A stretch of DNA of 64,000 nt, taken from an uncultured Rhodocyclaceae bacterium (lineage in GTDB: Bacteria; Pseudomonadota; Gammaproteobacteria; Burkholderiales; Rhodocyclaceae). The stretch lies in contig CAJQTY010000001.1 of assembly GCA_907163075.1 (NCBI GenBank), positions 3,394,580 to 3,458,579 on the forward strand, given 5' to 3'. The notes under the pieces were generated by a model. The model was not told where the DNA came from and did no database searches. It saw only the letters and a program-made list of their open reading frames with translations. Made by a program: the position numbers and the translations under genes. This document shows, piece after piece, positions 34,823-42,502 of this stretch. How positions within the stretch are numbered: the stretch's first letter is position 1; every line of letters starts with the position of its first letter.

Positions 34823-35195
34823 ATGACGAGAGAAACGGCTTTGATGGAGATGCTGAGTGATGTGGACGACCCGCGCCAACCGAGCAATGGCACACGGCAT
34901 GACTTCCAGGAATTGTTGGTGATGACGATCTCGGCAGTGCTTTCTGACTGCGACACGATTGAAGACGTCGCCGCTTGGTCGCGTGCGCACACCACGTGGC
35001 TGCGGCAGTTCCTCGTGCTCAAGAATGGCGTTCCCTCGGAAGACACTTCTGCGCGTCTTCCGTCTGCTCGAACCAAAACAGTTTGAGCGGTGCTTCCGCC
35101 AGTGGGTGTGTAGCCTCAGAGCACTGGCTCAGTTGCGTCGCATCCAGCATCACCGCATTACCCTCAATGGTTCTCAGCCCAGCGCCGGACTATCG
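34823..35195 (+). pseudogene. ISAs1-family transposase N-terminal remnant
   Basis: Translation from 34823 gives the family opening: MLSDVDDPRQPSNGTRHDFQ, then LLVMTISAVLSDCDTIEDVAAWSR and FLVLKNGVPSEDT. Near 35045 the frame breaks; in the next frame it continues as LRVFRLLEPKQFERCFRQWV, the expected ISAs1 continuation. About 30 codons further on, recognisable similarity ends, and the IS5-type element begins at 35196. The DDE catalytic part is absent, so the gene is dead. Confidence 0.75.
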
Positions 35196-36805
35196 AGTCG
35201 CCCCTGCAAAATTCATTTTCAAGCACCAGCTAGCCGAAAATCTGGACAACTCGAATCTGTTTGCCGCTTTTCGGCGATAGCGAAAGCGAACAAGGCCAGC
35301 CAAAGAGGGCGCAAAAAAACAGCCTTCAGGCCAAGACGGAGCATCGCCCGCATCAACCAGCGCAGGTTGTAGCCCGCTGCGCACAGCACCGCATGGAGCG
35401 CGTCGCCGAGAGAACCCTTCAACCAGCAGCGATCCATTCGGTTATCGGACTTTAGGTGTCCAATCGCCGGTTCGACGGCTTGCCGTCGCTTGAGCCAGCG
35501 TCGTTGCGGTTTCGTCAGCGACTTGAATTTTCCACGGTGGATGATTTGCACGTTCGGATTGTCTCCATCGACACCCCGAAAGCCGAGATCGACCACGACT
35601 TCCTTCGGCGCACGCCCCACGTCTTCAAGCAGGATCGTCGTCTGCTCCAGTTGCGCATTGAGCAGATGACCGTCGTAGGGGTTGCCCGGGAAGGTACGGG
35701 CTCCGACCATCAAGCCGCTCTTGTGGGTGACGGCCACGCTGGCCTTGACGCCGAACTCATAAGGTTTGCGCGCCTTACCTTTGCCAATGCATTCAACCTC
35801 CGGCGCATGCAAGGCGTAAAGCTTGTTCTTGTCCTTCGGTCGTTGCGTCCGGATACGCTCGGCGCGCTCCATCAAGGTCGTCAGGTGGGTCAGTGTTACG
35901 GTCGATTCGGTGCGTGCACTCGTCTGCTTGCGTTTGATCTCGCGCAGGACGATGCCGAGGATCGTGCGCTGCCGCTTGACGACCCGCCGCAGGCGTTTGA
36001 ATTGTTTGGCGTGGGCGTAACCGCCGGCCTTGTGCCGGAGTTCTTTGCCTTCCTTGGCAAAGGTCTGTTTGAGTTCGATCCCGGCTTGCTTGGCGGCCTT
36101 AACAATCTTGGCGCGGGCGATTTCGAGCAGGCGGCTATCCACGGGGTGAGCAATGGCTTTCTCTTGTACGGTGGTGTCGACGATGAGGCGTTCGAATTCG
36201 TTCGGGCGAACGGCTTTGCTGGTGACCGCTGCGTCAATGGTGGCCTTGAGCAGTTCTTCAACGCCAGCTTCGCCAATGGCGGTGCGGAAACGTCCGATCT
36301 GGGTGGCATCGCAGGGGAGCCGGGGCTCGTAGTAGTCCAGGCCGCTGAAGTATTGCCAGACGACGTTCTCCGACCAGCGGGCGACCAGGTCGTCGTCGCT
36401 GAGATTGAAGGCGTGCTTGAGGTAGAGCAATGCGGCCATCAGGCGGATCGATAGGCGTGGGCGTCCGGCGGCACTGAGGCCGGCACCGGCTATTTCCTGC
36501 GTGGTGCCGAAAAGGTCACTCCTTTCGATCACTTGGCCCTGCCGATTCTTGCGGGCAAAGTTCGGCGCCAGTGCCATTTCGATTTGGCACCACGGCATCC
36601 GTCCGGCGAGCACCGCCAGTGGATGTCGCAGGTCAATCATCTGGTCCAATCGGGCTCGGAAAAAATCGTCGGTCGCCATTGCTTTGCTTTCGATTTCTCT
36701 CAGGTTTCGATAGCCAACATTTTAATATCTCGGAGATTCAGGCGGCGAGGTATCTGCCTCAATCCTAGCGCTCATGCGGCTTTCGGGAGTTTTGCAGGAC
36801 CGACT
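35196..36805 (-). mobile_element. IS5-type insertion sequence, apparently intact
   Basis: About 1610 bp. Left end AGTCGCCCCTGCAAAATTC and right end (reverse strand) AGTCGGTCCTGCAAAACTC form imperfect terminal inverted repeats. The element is flanked by a 4-bp direct repeat ATCG (35192-35195 and 36806-36809). It carries one transposase gene (35219-36679) and is inserted in the ISAs1-family element. Confidence 0.8.
35219..36679 (-). CDS. IS5-family transposase
   Basis: 486-residue DDE transposase, longer than the 330-residue IS5 type and closer to the IS1478-like group. The N-terminal DUF772-type domain has MAALLYLKHAFNLSDDDLVARWSENVVWQYFSGLDYYE and PCDATQIGRFRTAIGEAGVEELL. DDE acidic residues fit LIVDTTVQEKAI, EVVVDLGFRGVD and AVEPAIGHLKSDNRM. 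The middle carries a basic linker. Frame and ends look intact, so it may be active. Confidence 0.9.
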   Translation of the reverse strand: MATDDFFRARLDQMIDLRHPLAVLAGRMPWCQIEMALAPNFARKNRQGQVIERSDLFGTTQEIAGAGLSAAGRPRLSIRLMAALLYLKHAFNLSDDDLVARWSENVVWQYFSGLDYYEPRLPCDATQIGRFRTAIGEAGVEELLKATIDAAVTSKAVRPNEFERLIVDTTVQEKAIAHPVDSRLLEIARAKIVKAAKQAGIELKQTFAKEGKELRHKAGGYAHAKQFKRLRRVVKRQRTILGIVLREIKRKQTSARTESTVTLTHLTTLMERAERIRTQRPKDKNKLYALHAPEVECIGKGKARKPYEFGVKASVAVTHKSGLMVGARTFPGNPYDGHLLNAQLEQTTILLEDVGRAPKEVVVDLGFRGVDGDNPNVQIIHRGKFKSLTKPQRRWLKRRQAVEPAIGHLKSDNRMDRCWLKGSLGDALHAVLCAAGYNLRWLMRAMLRLGLKAVFLRPLWLALFAFAIAEKRQTDSSCPDFRLAGA

Positions 36806-37079
36806 ATCGACGACCAGCCCCGAGCAAACACAGATCTTGGCAGCTTTGAATCTCGAAAAACCACGATTGCCGGAGCAATTAACCTTGCTGTAGTGGCATT
36901 TTTTAAAACGACCTCTAATAAATTCAGATACTTGCGTCTGTAACTGTTGAACTCGGGGGAGTACGGTTTTGCTCAATTCTTGTGCAACTTTCGAGTCCTT
37001 TTTGGCTATGCATTTCGAGTGCGGAGACCCTGGCTTACAGCCAAGTATTATGTGACATTCCTAACTAAAATCTTAGTAA

Positions 37080-38885
37080 CTAAGCTATCGCGGGGAGAAT
37101 CCGGGGGTCACAATATTCCTCGTTAACAATAGAACCGTTATCAACAACATAAATGTGATCTACCCATTTAATGGCGCTAACTTTATGAGTAATTATTATC
37201 GATATTCTATACTTCAAAAAAAATTGCAGACTGTTCCATAATAAACTCTCTGTTTCAGCATCCAGGGCTGATGTAGCTTCATCTAAAATAACAATTCTTG
37301 GATCCCTAAGAATCATGCGCGCTATAGCTAATCGCTGTTGCTGCCCGCGTGATAGATGCCCTCCCTTATGCCCAACTGGTGCATCTAATTGTTCTTCTAG
37401 ACTAGTCACGTAATCCTTCAATTGTGCAATCTCTAAAGCATTCCACAACTGTGAATCAGTGAAATTCCCTCCCATGCATAAATTACTTCGAATCGAGCCA
37501 TCAAAAAAATACGCCTCTTGGAAAACGGCAACAACATTCTCTCTCAAAGCGTCGCGCCCAATATTTTCTATAACAACGCCACCGTATCGTATGCTTCCTT
37601 CCGGGAAAGAATATGCGCCCAGCAAAAGTTGTACCAATGTTGATTTGCCGCTGCCGCTTTTTCCAACAATCGCTATTGATTTCCGATTGCCAACACACAT
37701 ATCGATTCTATTTAATAGCGGCAACTCCTTAACATAAGAAAAGCTCAGTCCTTTGATCGACACCGAGATACTATCCTCATTAAATGGGTTATTCTCGCCC
37801 CCTGTTAAGAGCTCCTCACCTTCGAGTTCAAAAAAATGATTAATGCGTGCCAGTGATTCCCTTGCCTCACAATAGGTACGATGGGCGATTAGAAGATCAT
37901 AGATAGGAGCCGAGATTAGAAACAAATAAGAGAATACCGCAAACATCATTCCAATTGTTAAATCGGAATTTATAACCAAAAATAGCCCTCCGATTCTGAA
38001 CACATCTATTCCAAGCTGTAGAACAAATAAGCTGAACTGCACCGTTTTGTAGCTATCTGCTTTGAAAGCATAGCTAGCCGCTTTGTATTCTTTAGAACAA
38101 GACGCAAGCTTAGAGGTGTAATAAGCCAACCGGTTTGTCAGTTTTAGCTGACGATATGAATCGAGAGTATCACTCAGGAGGCTTAGAAATTTATCGTATA
38201 TAGTATTTTCATAAACTCTAGCTTCACCAACGTTATTCCCAAGCCTACTCGCAATATAAATCACTGCTGGATTTATCGTTATAATACAAATTGCCAGTTT
38301 CCAATGAATGGAGAACAGCGCAATGAATGCTCCTATTAAAAATACAGAGGAAACCACTATTTTACTAGTAGAGGCGTTTATAAAATCTTCTATCGCGTCA
38401 ACGTCTTTTAAGATTCTAGTAGAAATTCCTGAATTTCCAATTTTATTGTATTCGTTTATTGCCACGCCATTCAGTGCATATAAAAGCCGAAGTCGCAAAT
38501 GATGAGAGATTTCTTTTGAAATGATAACGAACTTATTATATTGTGAAATATCCATTACCAAATTTACAACTTTTAATGCGGCACCCATAATACCTATTAA
38601 AGCTAGATATGTAAGCGGCTTTTGCAAATACTCTGGCAGCAGCCTATTAATCGTTTGCAAGAAAAAACCTGGACGGTTTAGCAATACCTCATCAACAATT
38701 AGAGGTATGAGCAACGGGCTAGGGACGGCAGCTAATGCTGCCAAAATCGCAACTACGTTCGCCTCAAGAAGCGCCACTCTATTTCTATGCGTGATAAAAA
38801 GAAGATTCTTCCATGTATATTTCTTGGTCCAAAATCTTGATTTGCTCATATGATTGGCGGAATTAAGAACGTCGCTAGTATTCAT
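37080..38885 (-). CDS. ABC exporter (fused permease-ATPase)
   Basis: 601-residue half-transporter of the MsbA/type IV exporter kind. N-terminal membrane domain with about six hydrophobic helices (residues 30-320), C-terminal ATPase with Walker A IVGKSGSGKST, Q-loop VVAVFQEAYFFDGSI, signature LSRGQQQRLAIARM and Walker B RIVILDEATSALD. No N-terminal peptidase domain, so it does not process a double-glycine leader itself. A strong AGGAGAGC site precedes the start. It is the last gene of the leftward cargo set, and the obvious export or self-protection candidate for its product. A/T-rich codon use, unlike the host genes. Confidence 0.92.
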   Translation of the reverse strand: MNTSDVLNSANHMSKSRFWTKKYTWKNLLFITHRNRVALLEANVVAILAALAAVPSPLLIPLIVDEVLLNRPGFFLQTINRLLPEYLQKPLTYLALIGIMGAALKVVNLVMDISQYNKFVIISKEISHHLRLRLLYALNGVAINEYNKIGNSGISTRILKDVDAIEDFINASTSKIVVSSVFLIGAFIALFSIHWKLAICIITINPAVIYIASRLGNNVGEARVYENTIYDKFLSLLSDTLDSYRQLKLTNRLAYYTSKLASCSKEYKAASYAFKADSYKTVQFSLFVLQLGIDVFRIGGLFLVINSDLTIGMMFAVFSYLFLISAPIYDLLIAHRTYCEARESLARINHFFELEGEELLTGGENNPFNEDSISVSIKGLSFSYVKELPLLNRIDMCVGNRKSIAIVGKSGSGKSTLVQLLLGAYSFPEGSIRYGGVVIENIGRDALRENVVAVFQEAYFFDGSIRSNLCMGGNFTDSQLWNALEIAQLKDYVTSLEEQLDAPVGHKGGHLSRGQQQRLAIARMILRDPRIVILDEATSALDAETESLLWNSLQFFLKYRISIIITHKVSAIKWVDHIYVVDNGSIVNEEYCDPRILPAIA

Positions 38886-38899
38886 GCTGCTCTCCTGAA

Positions 38900-39028
38900 C
38901 TAGTCTGTGGATACACTGCGGGTGCGCCGCGCAATTAGCTGAGAGGTCTTATTATGGGAATTATCGGCGCCGTATCTCGCAATGTCGCAATGAGAGCTAC
39001 TTGCGATCTGACCGTCTTGTTTTCCCAT
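38900..39028 (-). CDS. Doubtful 42-codon ORF between ddl and the ABC exporter
   Basis: Small frame starting ATG at 39028 and ending 14 bases before the exporter start codon, in the 237-base gap between the ligase and exporter genes. The product would be hydrophilic with one Cys and a Ser/Asn/Arg-rich tail. A purine-rich GAAGTAGAG just before the ATG is a poor but possible ribosome-binding site. The same frame extends upstream into the ligase gene. No homologue is recognised. It is listed because a precursor peptide next to an exporter would matter; chance is at least as likely. Confidence 0.2.
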   Translation of the reverse strand: MGKQDGQIASSSHCDIARYGADNSHNKTSQLIARRTRSVSTD

Positions 39029-39122
39029 CTCTACTTCGGTATCGTGCCAATGCTGATTAATTTCACATTGAATAACGAATTCCGCCCAACTGAATGCCCA
39101 GTATGCCGGAGGTACTTCGCTC

Positions 39123-40217
39123 CTACTCTTCCAAAAATTTATCCTGCGCAAACCTATCGATGGCAAATGTAATTAATTTGTTAACCAAATCCCTATAGCT
39201 AATACCGGCGGCCTCAAATAATCTAGGATACATACTGATATCAGTAAATCCTGGAATAGTATTAATTTCGTTAATAACTAGGCTTCCATCATGCTTGAGG
39301 AAAAAGTCTACGCGAGCAAGACCTTCACAGCAGAGCACTTTGAATGCCTTGACTGCAAGTTCTCTGACTTGAGCGCTAATCGCATCGTCGATTTTGGCTG
39401 GTATTGTCGATGTAGCACCATTTTTATCAAGGTACTTCGCTTGATACGAATAGAAATCATGGAGAGGGATGATCTCACCAACTACCGATGCAATGGGGTT
39501 CTGGTTACCGAGCACGCCACACTCCACCTCTCTTCCGTCAATGAATGACTCAATAAGTATCTTTTTGTCATACCTAAACGCAATTTCAATAGCCCTTGCC
39601 AAATCAACTTTGATCGAGACCTTGCTAATACCCACTGAAGACCCAAGATTTGCGGGCTTAACGAAAACAGGCATTCCTAGTTCAACCGCAATCTTATCGT
39701 AATCAAACGTTTTTTCGCGATCTAACGCGATAAACCTTCCCACAGGAAGCCCTGCCTCGCGTAGAAGACGTTTTGCAACATCTTTATCCATTCCTATTGC
39801 AGAACCAAGAACTCCGGAGCCAACAAAAGGCACATCTGCCAATTTCAACAAACCCTGAATTGTACCGTCTTCGCCAAATGGTCCATGTAGCAAGGGAAAG
39901 ACAACATCAACGTCACAAAACTTAGTGTTGTTTGATAGATTTATTAACGTACCGCCGCTTTGCGGCACAAGTGCAACATGAACTCCCTCATCTGAATTAA
40001 TGCGAATAGAATTGGGATTGTTTTGATCAAACAAAAACTTCGTATTTCTAAAAGCGAACCATTGACCTGATCTAACTATCCCGATAGGAATTACATCATA
40101 TCTGTCTCTATCGATGGCCTTAATTACGTTATTTGCAGACTGTAATGAAACACTGTGTTCTGCAGATTTTCCACCAAATAAAATAGCTACACAGATCTTC
40201 TTGTCGGTAATACTCAT
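39123..40217 (-). CDS. D-alanine-D-alanine ligase type ATP-grasp enzyme
   Basis: 364-residue Ddl of the DdlA size class. N-terminal domain ILFGGKSAEHSVSLQSANNV, central PLLHGPFGEDGTIQGLLKLADVPFVGSGVLGSAIGMDK, ATP-grasp core VFVKPANLGSSVGISKV, then EVECGVLG, and metal/substrate motif ARVDFFLKHDGSLVINEINTIPGFTDISMYPRLFEAAG. All catalytic motifs are present. Coded on the AT-rich island within a biosynthetic gene set, and starting in ATGA overlap with the oxygenase gene. It is therefore either a self-resistance ligase (as Ddl homologues are in D-cycloserine clusters) or a peptide-bond-forming step of the pathway. The host should have its own ddl in the murein gene cluster. Confidence 0.9.
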   Translation of the reverse strand: MSITDKKICVAILFGGKSAEHSVSLQSANNVIKAIDRDRYDVIPIGIVRSGQWFAFRNTKFLFDQNNPNSIRINSDEGVHVALVPQSGGTLINLSNNTKFCDVDVVFPLLHGPFGEDGTIQGLLKLADVPFVGSGVLGSAIGMDKDVAKRLLREAGLPVGRFIALDREKTFDYDKIAVELGMPVFVKPANLGSSVGISKVSIKVDLARAIEIAFRYDKKILIESFIDGREVECGVLGNQNPIASVVGEIIPLHDFYSYQAKYLDKNGATSTIPAKIDDAISAQVRELAVKAFKVLCCEGLARVDFFLKHDGSLVINEINTIPGFTDISMYPRLFEAAGISYRDLVNKLITFAIDRFAQDKFLEE

Positions 40218-41014
40218 GTATGATTTCCTTTTTTAATCCAGTAATTTATAAGCAATTTCCGATAAGGACATTTCAATTCTGTTGCGCGATGGAGTCCTCT
40301 TGAATCAAATATAATTAAAGTACCCGCCGGCCCTGTGCAAATTACATCTTGCAGCCCATATAAAGTCTTAAACTCATTAACTTCATAAGGCCAGTAACAA
40401 CCAATAAATGCCAAATCGGGACTCGCCGCATAGCCACGATCGTTAGTCTTATAGCGAGCATCTATTCGTGCTTCCATTGGGAGCCTCCACGCTCCTTCAT
40501 GGCTGCCTTTTAAATAGATCATCGGGGCTTCGTCCATCCCAACATCATGTAAATACAGAAACGCCTTTAAACGATGTTTCCACGTATCCATGTGATACAT
40601 GCGATCGCACGCAATCACCTGGCCTTTGGTGCGTCTCCATTCAATGCTTCTCCGTAAGGAAATAACATCATTGCCAATATATGCTTTTGCAATATCACCA
40701 AGCAATTGACTATTGAAGAACTCAGAGAAACCAGAAAGAGTGTGCGCATTCAGATAAAATAACGCCCGATCGCCCTCTACGGATTCCTCGAAGCTGCTTT
40801 CGTCTGGAACACATGCGAGCATTCGAGCTGCGGTTTGTTTAGAAACAAAATCTGGAATGACAACAAAACCGTCTCGCTTAATTCTATCGACATGCCCTCG
40901 CAAGTGATCTGGCGGACGTATTGTCTTGACATTTGAAAAATAACGTCGTTTTCTTTCTAAGAAAATTAACGTGGTTATGAATCCCAACTGACTTTCGATG
41001 AAATGTCTATTCAT
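40214..41014 (-). CDS. Phytanoyl-CoA dioxygenase-like Fe(II)/2-oxoglutarate oxygenase
   Basis: 266-residue PhyH-type protein. The double-stranded beta-helix iron site reads His141-x-Asp143 in RMYHMDTWKHRLKAFLYLHDV, and the distal His242 in IIFDSRGLHRATELKCPYRK, followed by the Arg that would hold 2-oxoglutarate. GTLIIFDSRGLHRA and YLKGSHEGAWRLP are standard PhyH features. Such enzymes hydroxylate, halogenate or desaturate natural-product intermediates, mostly free or carrier-bound amino acids. The gene overlaps the ligase gene (ATGA) and lies 23 bases after the ATP-grasp gene, so all three are one transcription unit. Substrate unknown. Confidence 0.82.
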   Translation of the reverse strand: MNRHFIESQLGFITTLIFLERKRRYFSNVKTIRPPDHLRGHVDRIKRDGFVVIPDFVSKQTAARMLACVPDESSFEESVEGDRALFYLNAHTLSGFSEFFNSQLLGDIAKAYIGNDVISLRRSIEWRRTKGQVIACDRMYHMDTWKHRLKAFLYLHDVGMDEAPMIYLKGSHEGAWRLPMEARIDARYKTNDRGYAASPDLAFIGCYWPYEVNEFKTLYGLQDVICTGPAGTLIIFDSRGLHRATELKCPYRKLLINYWIKKGNHT

Positions 41015-41037
41015 ATTGGCTAACTTTATTAGTCAGG

Positions 41038-42282
41038 CTAAACAAGAAGTTCTTGGCGAATATTAGCTGCTTTTTGGGTAATTTCGGCGTAATCTTGCCC
41101 AACTATCCACGCTCGGGCCACACAACATCGCCCACCTGTCTGTTGCCAGTTGACAATAGCATCCGATCCATAGATTTGCGTTGCTTTTACGACGCCTGGG
41201 ATCTTTCTGATTTCTGGAAATTTTTCCAATTTCAATAAATCTCGTACGCGCCCAGTGTGGGGCGAAGATATGGCAAACATAGCTCCCACGCCCACCGGAC
41301 TGCTTGGTCGATCGCTTTTCTCAACGCGGAGCCCACATGCTATCTTGAGGGCTGCTGGATACTGTGATTTACCAAAAACGTTTCGGTAGAGCGGTGTCAT
41401 TGAGGAACAAACTCGCCCATTAACTTCAGTAACCTGAATCTTGCCGTCGTCCCGAACCCAGATCTCAACATTCCAAAAACCGTCTTTAAGTCCGAATCTT
41501 GCGACGGTATCCATTGCCACATCGCAAACAGCTTGAGACATTACGTCGGTCAAGCGAGTTGGGATACTGTTATTGTCTAGGGCTGCAGATAATCCCGGAA
41601 AATAGTTGTTATCCGAAACTGCCCAAATATGCTGAACCCCATCAGCATCCGTCCATCCCTCGACTGCATGTTGGCTAATAGCATTTCCCACAAACTCCTC
41701 AGCGAGAAAGCAATGTTGATCGGCAAGAGGGTATTTTTCATCGTCAATATAATGACTAAATAATTCAACGAATGGACGCTCCCATTCAGGGGCGCTCGCC
41801 TTCAATCGTGAAACTGCTCTTTCGAGCTCCTTTTCACAATGGACAGTAGTTTGAAGCAAACTAAAAAAAAGTGAAACTGGTTTCACGTGGATTGGAAAAT
41901 CCACTGCATTTCTCCACTTGTCACTATCGAAAGAAAACCCAGTGAAACGGATAGGGCTACGCTCGGTGGCGCGGGAATATAGCTTATGGTTTGCCAAGAA
42001 CATTGATTCGATTGACGGAGCCGCTAATCCAACAGTTTTTGCCACGATTGCAGCAATAAAATTGGCCAAATCATCCGTGTAAAATATCCCACATGCGTTA
42101 GTCTGTCTTACACGCTCGACACATCTGTTGACGTAAGCAAGGGGAAAAAAACCAGTAAGTGATGGTTCATAAGATCGCCAGTTTTCGTCGTCAAGAAAGT
42201 CAAATGTGTATCCTGCACTTTCTAAGCTTTGGAGCTCATCGTAATCTTGTTTTGATGGAAGTAGTACCAGAACGTGTTTCAT
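41038..42282 (-). CDS. ATP-grasp ligase (carboxylate-amine ligase type)
   Basis: 414-residue ATP-grasp enzyme. Recognisable parts are the N-terminal Rossmann-like part (MKHVLVLLPSKQDYDELQSL), a VKPVSLFFSLLQTTV strand region, CFLAEEFVGNAISQHAVEGW, and the metal-binding GFWNVEIWVRDDGKIQVTEVNGRVCSS. The last matches the ExNxR motif of L-amino-acid ligases such as BacD-type enzymes. The C-terminal 120 residues fit the extra domain seen in those ligases. It would join an amino acid or small acid to an amine through an acyl phosphate. First gene after the IS4-type insert; two GATAATATCC boxes lie 150-190 bases upstream. Substrate unknown. Confidence 0.8.
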   Translation of the reverse strand: MKHVLVLLPSKQDYDELQSLESAGYTFDFLDDENWRSYEPSLTGFFPLAYVNRCVERVRQTNACGIFYTDDLANFIAAIVAKTVGLAAPSIESMFLANHKLYSRATERSPIRFTGFSFDSDKWRNAVDFPIHVKPVSLFFSLLQTTVHCEKELERAVSRLKASAPEWERPFVELFSHYIDDEKYPLADQHCFLAEEFVGNAISQHAVEGWTDADGVQHIWAVSDNNYFPGLSAALDNNSIPTRLTDVMSQAVCDVAMDTVARFGLKDGFWNVEIWVRDDGKIQVTEVNGRVCSSMTPLYRNVFGKSQYPAALKIACGLRVEKSDRPSSPVGVGAMFAISSPHTGRVRDLLKLEKFPEIRKIPGVVKATQIYGSDAIVNWQQTGGRCCVARAWIVGQDYAEITQKAANIRQELLV

Positions 42283-42428
42283 AATTTAATTCCTATAAAT
42301 TATATAGATATTCCGCGCAAGTGTTTGGTAATCAATAAGATAGGACATTGAATCGCGTAAGTGATAAATACAAATTTTTGAACTAGCCAAAAAATATTAG
42401 AATAGAGTGACCTCGCGTCTTCTGTGGT

Positions 42429-42470
42429 GGGATAATATCCTGTAGTTAAATTTGCGGTTGATAATATCCG
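42429..42470. promoter_or_regulatory. Paired operator-like repeats upstream of the ATP-grasp gene
   Basis: GATAATATCC occurs at 42431-42440 and again at 42460-42469, 29 bases apart, close to three helical turns. With its preceding base the first copy is a perfect odd palindrome, GGATA-A-TATCC; the second is TGATA-A-TATCC. They lie 148-187 bases before the ATP-grasp start and 30 bases from the IS4-type element. This pattern suits a dimeric repressor or activator. No regulator gene was seen within the cargo. Confidence 0.45.
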
Positions 42471-42502
42471 TGTCAGAAAGAGCCTGCCTTATATGGCTAA
42501 AG

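Larger units (their letters stand above)
34684..37032 (+). mobile_element. ISAs1-family element, internally deleted and interrupted by an IS5-type element
   Basis: CAGGGTCTCCGCACTCGAA at 34684-34702 is repeated in exact inverted form at 37014-37032, marking both ends. Inside, the left part codes an ISAs1-type transposase N-terminus (34823 on); an IS5-type element occupies 35196-36805. Removing the insert leaves about 740 bases, well short of the usual 1.2-1.3 kb, so the element has also lost internal sequence. No target duplication is visible outside the ends. It lies between the gin operon and the ABC exporter gene. Confidence 0.75.

Noticed and set aside
38954-39172. Plus-strand 72-codon frame between the exporter and ligase genes
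   Set aside because: It overlaps the ligase 3' end on the opposite strand, has no ribosome-binding site and no recognisable features.
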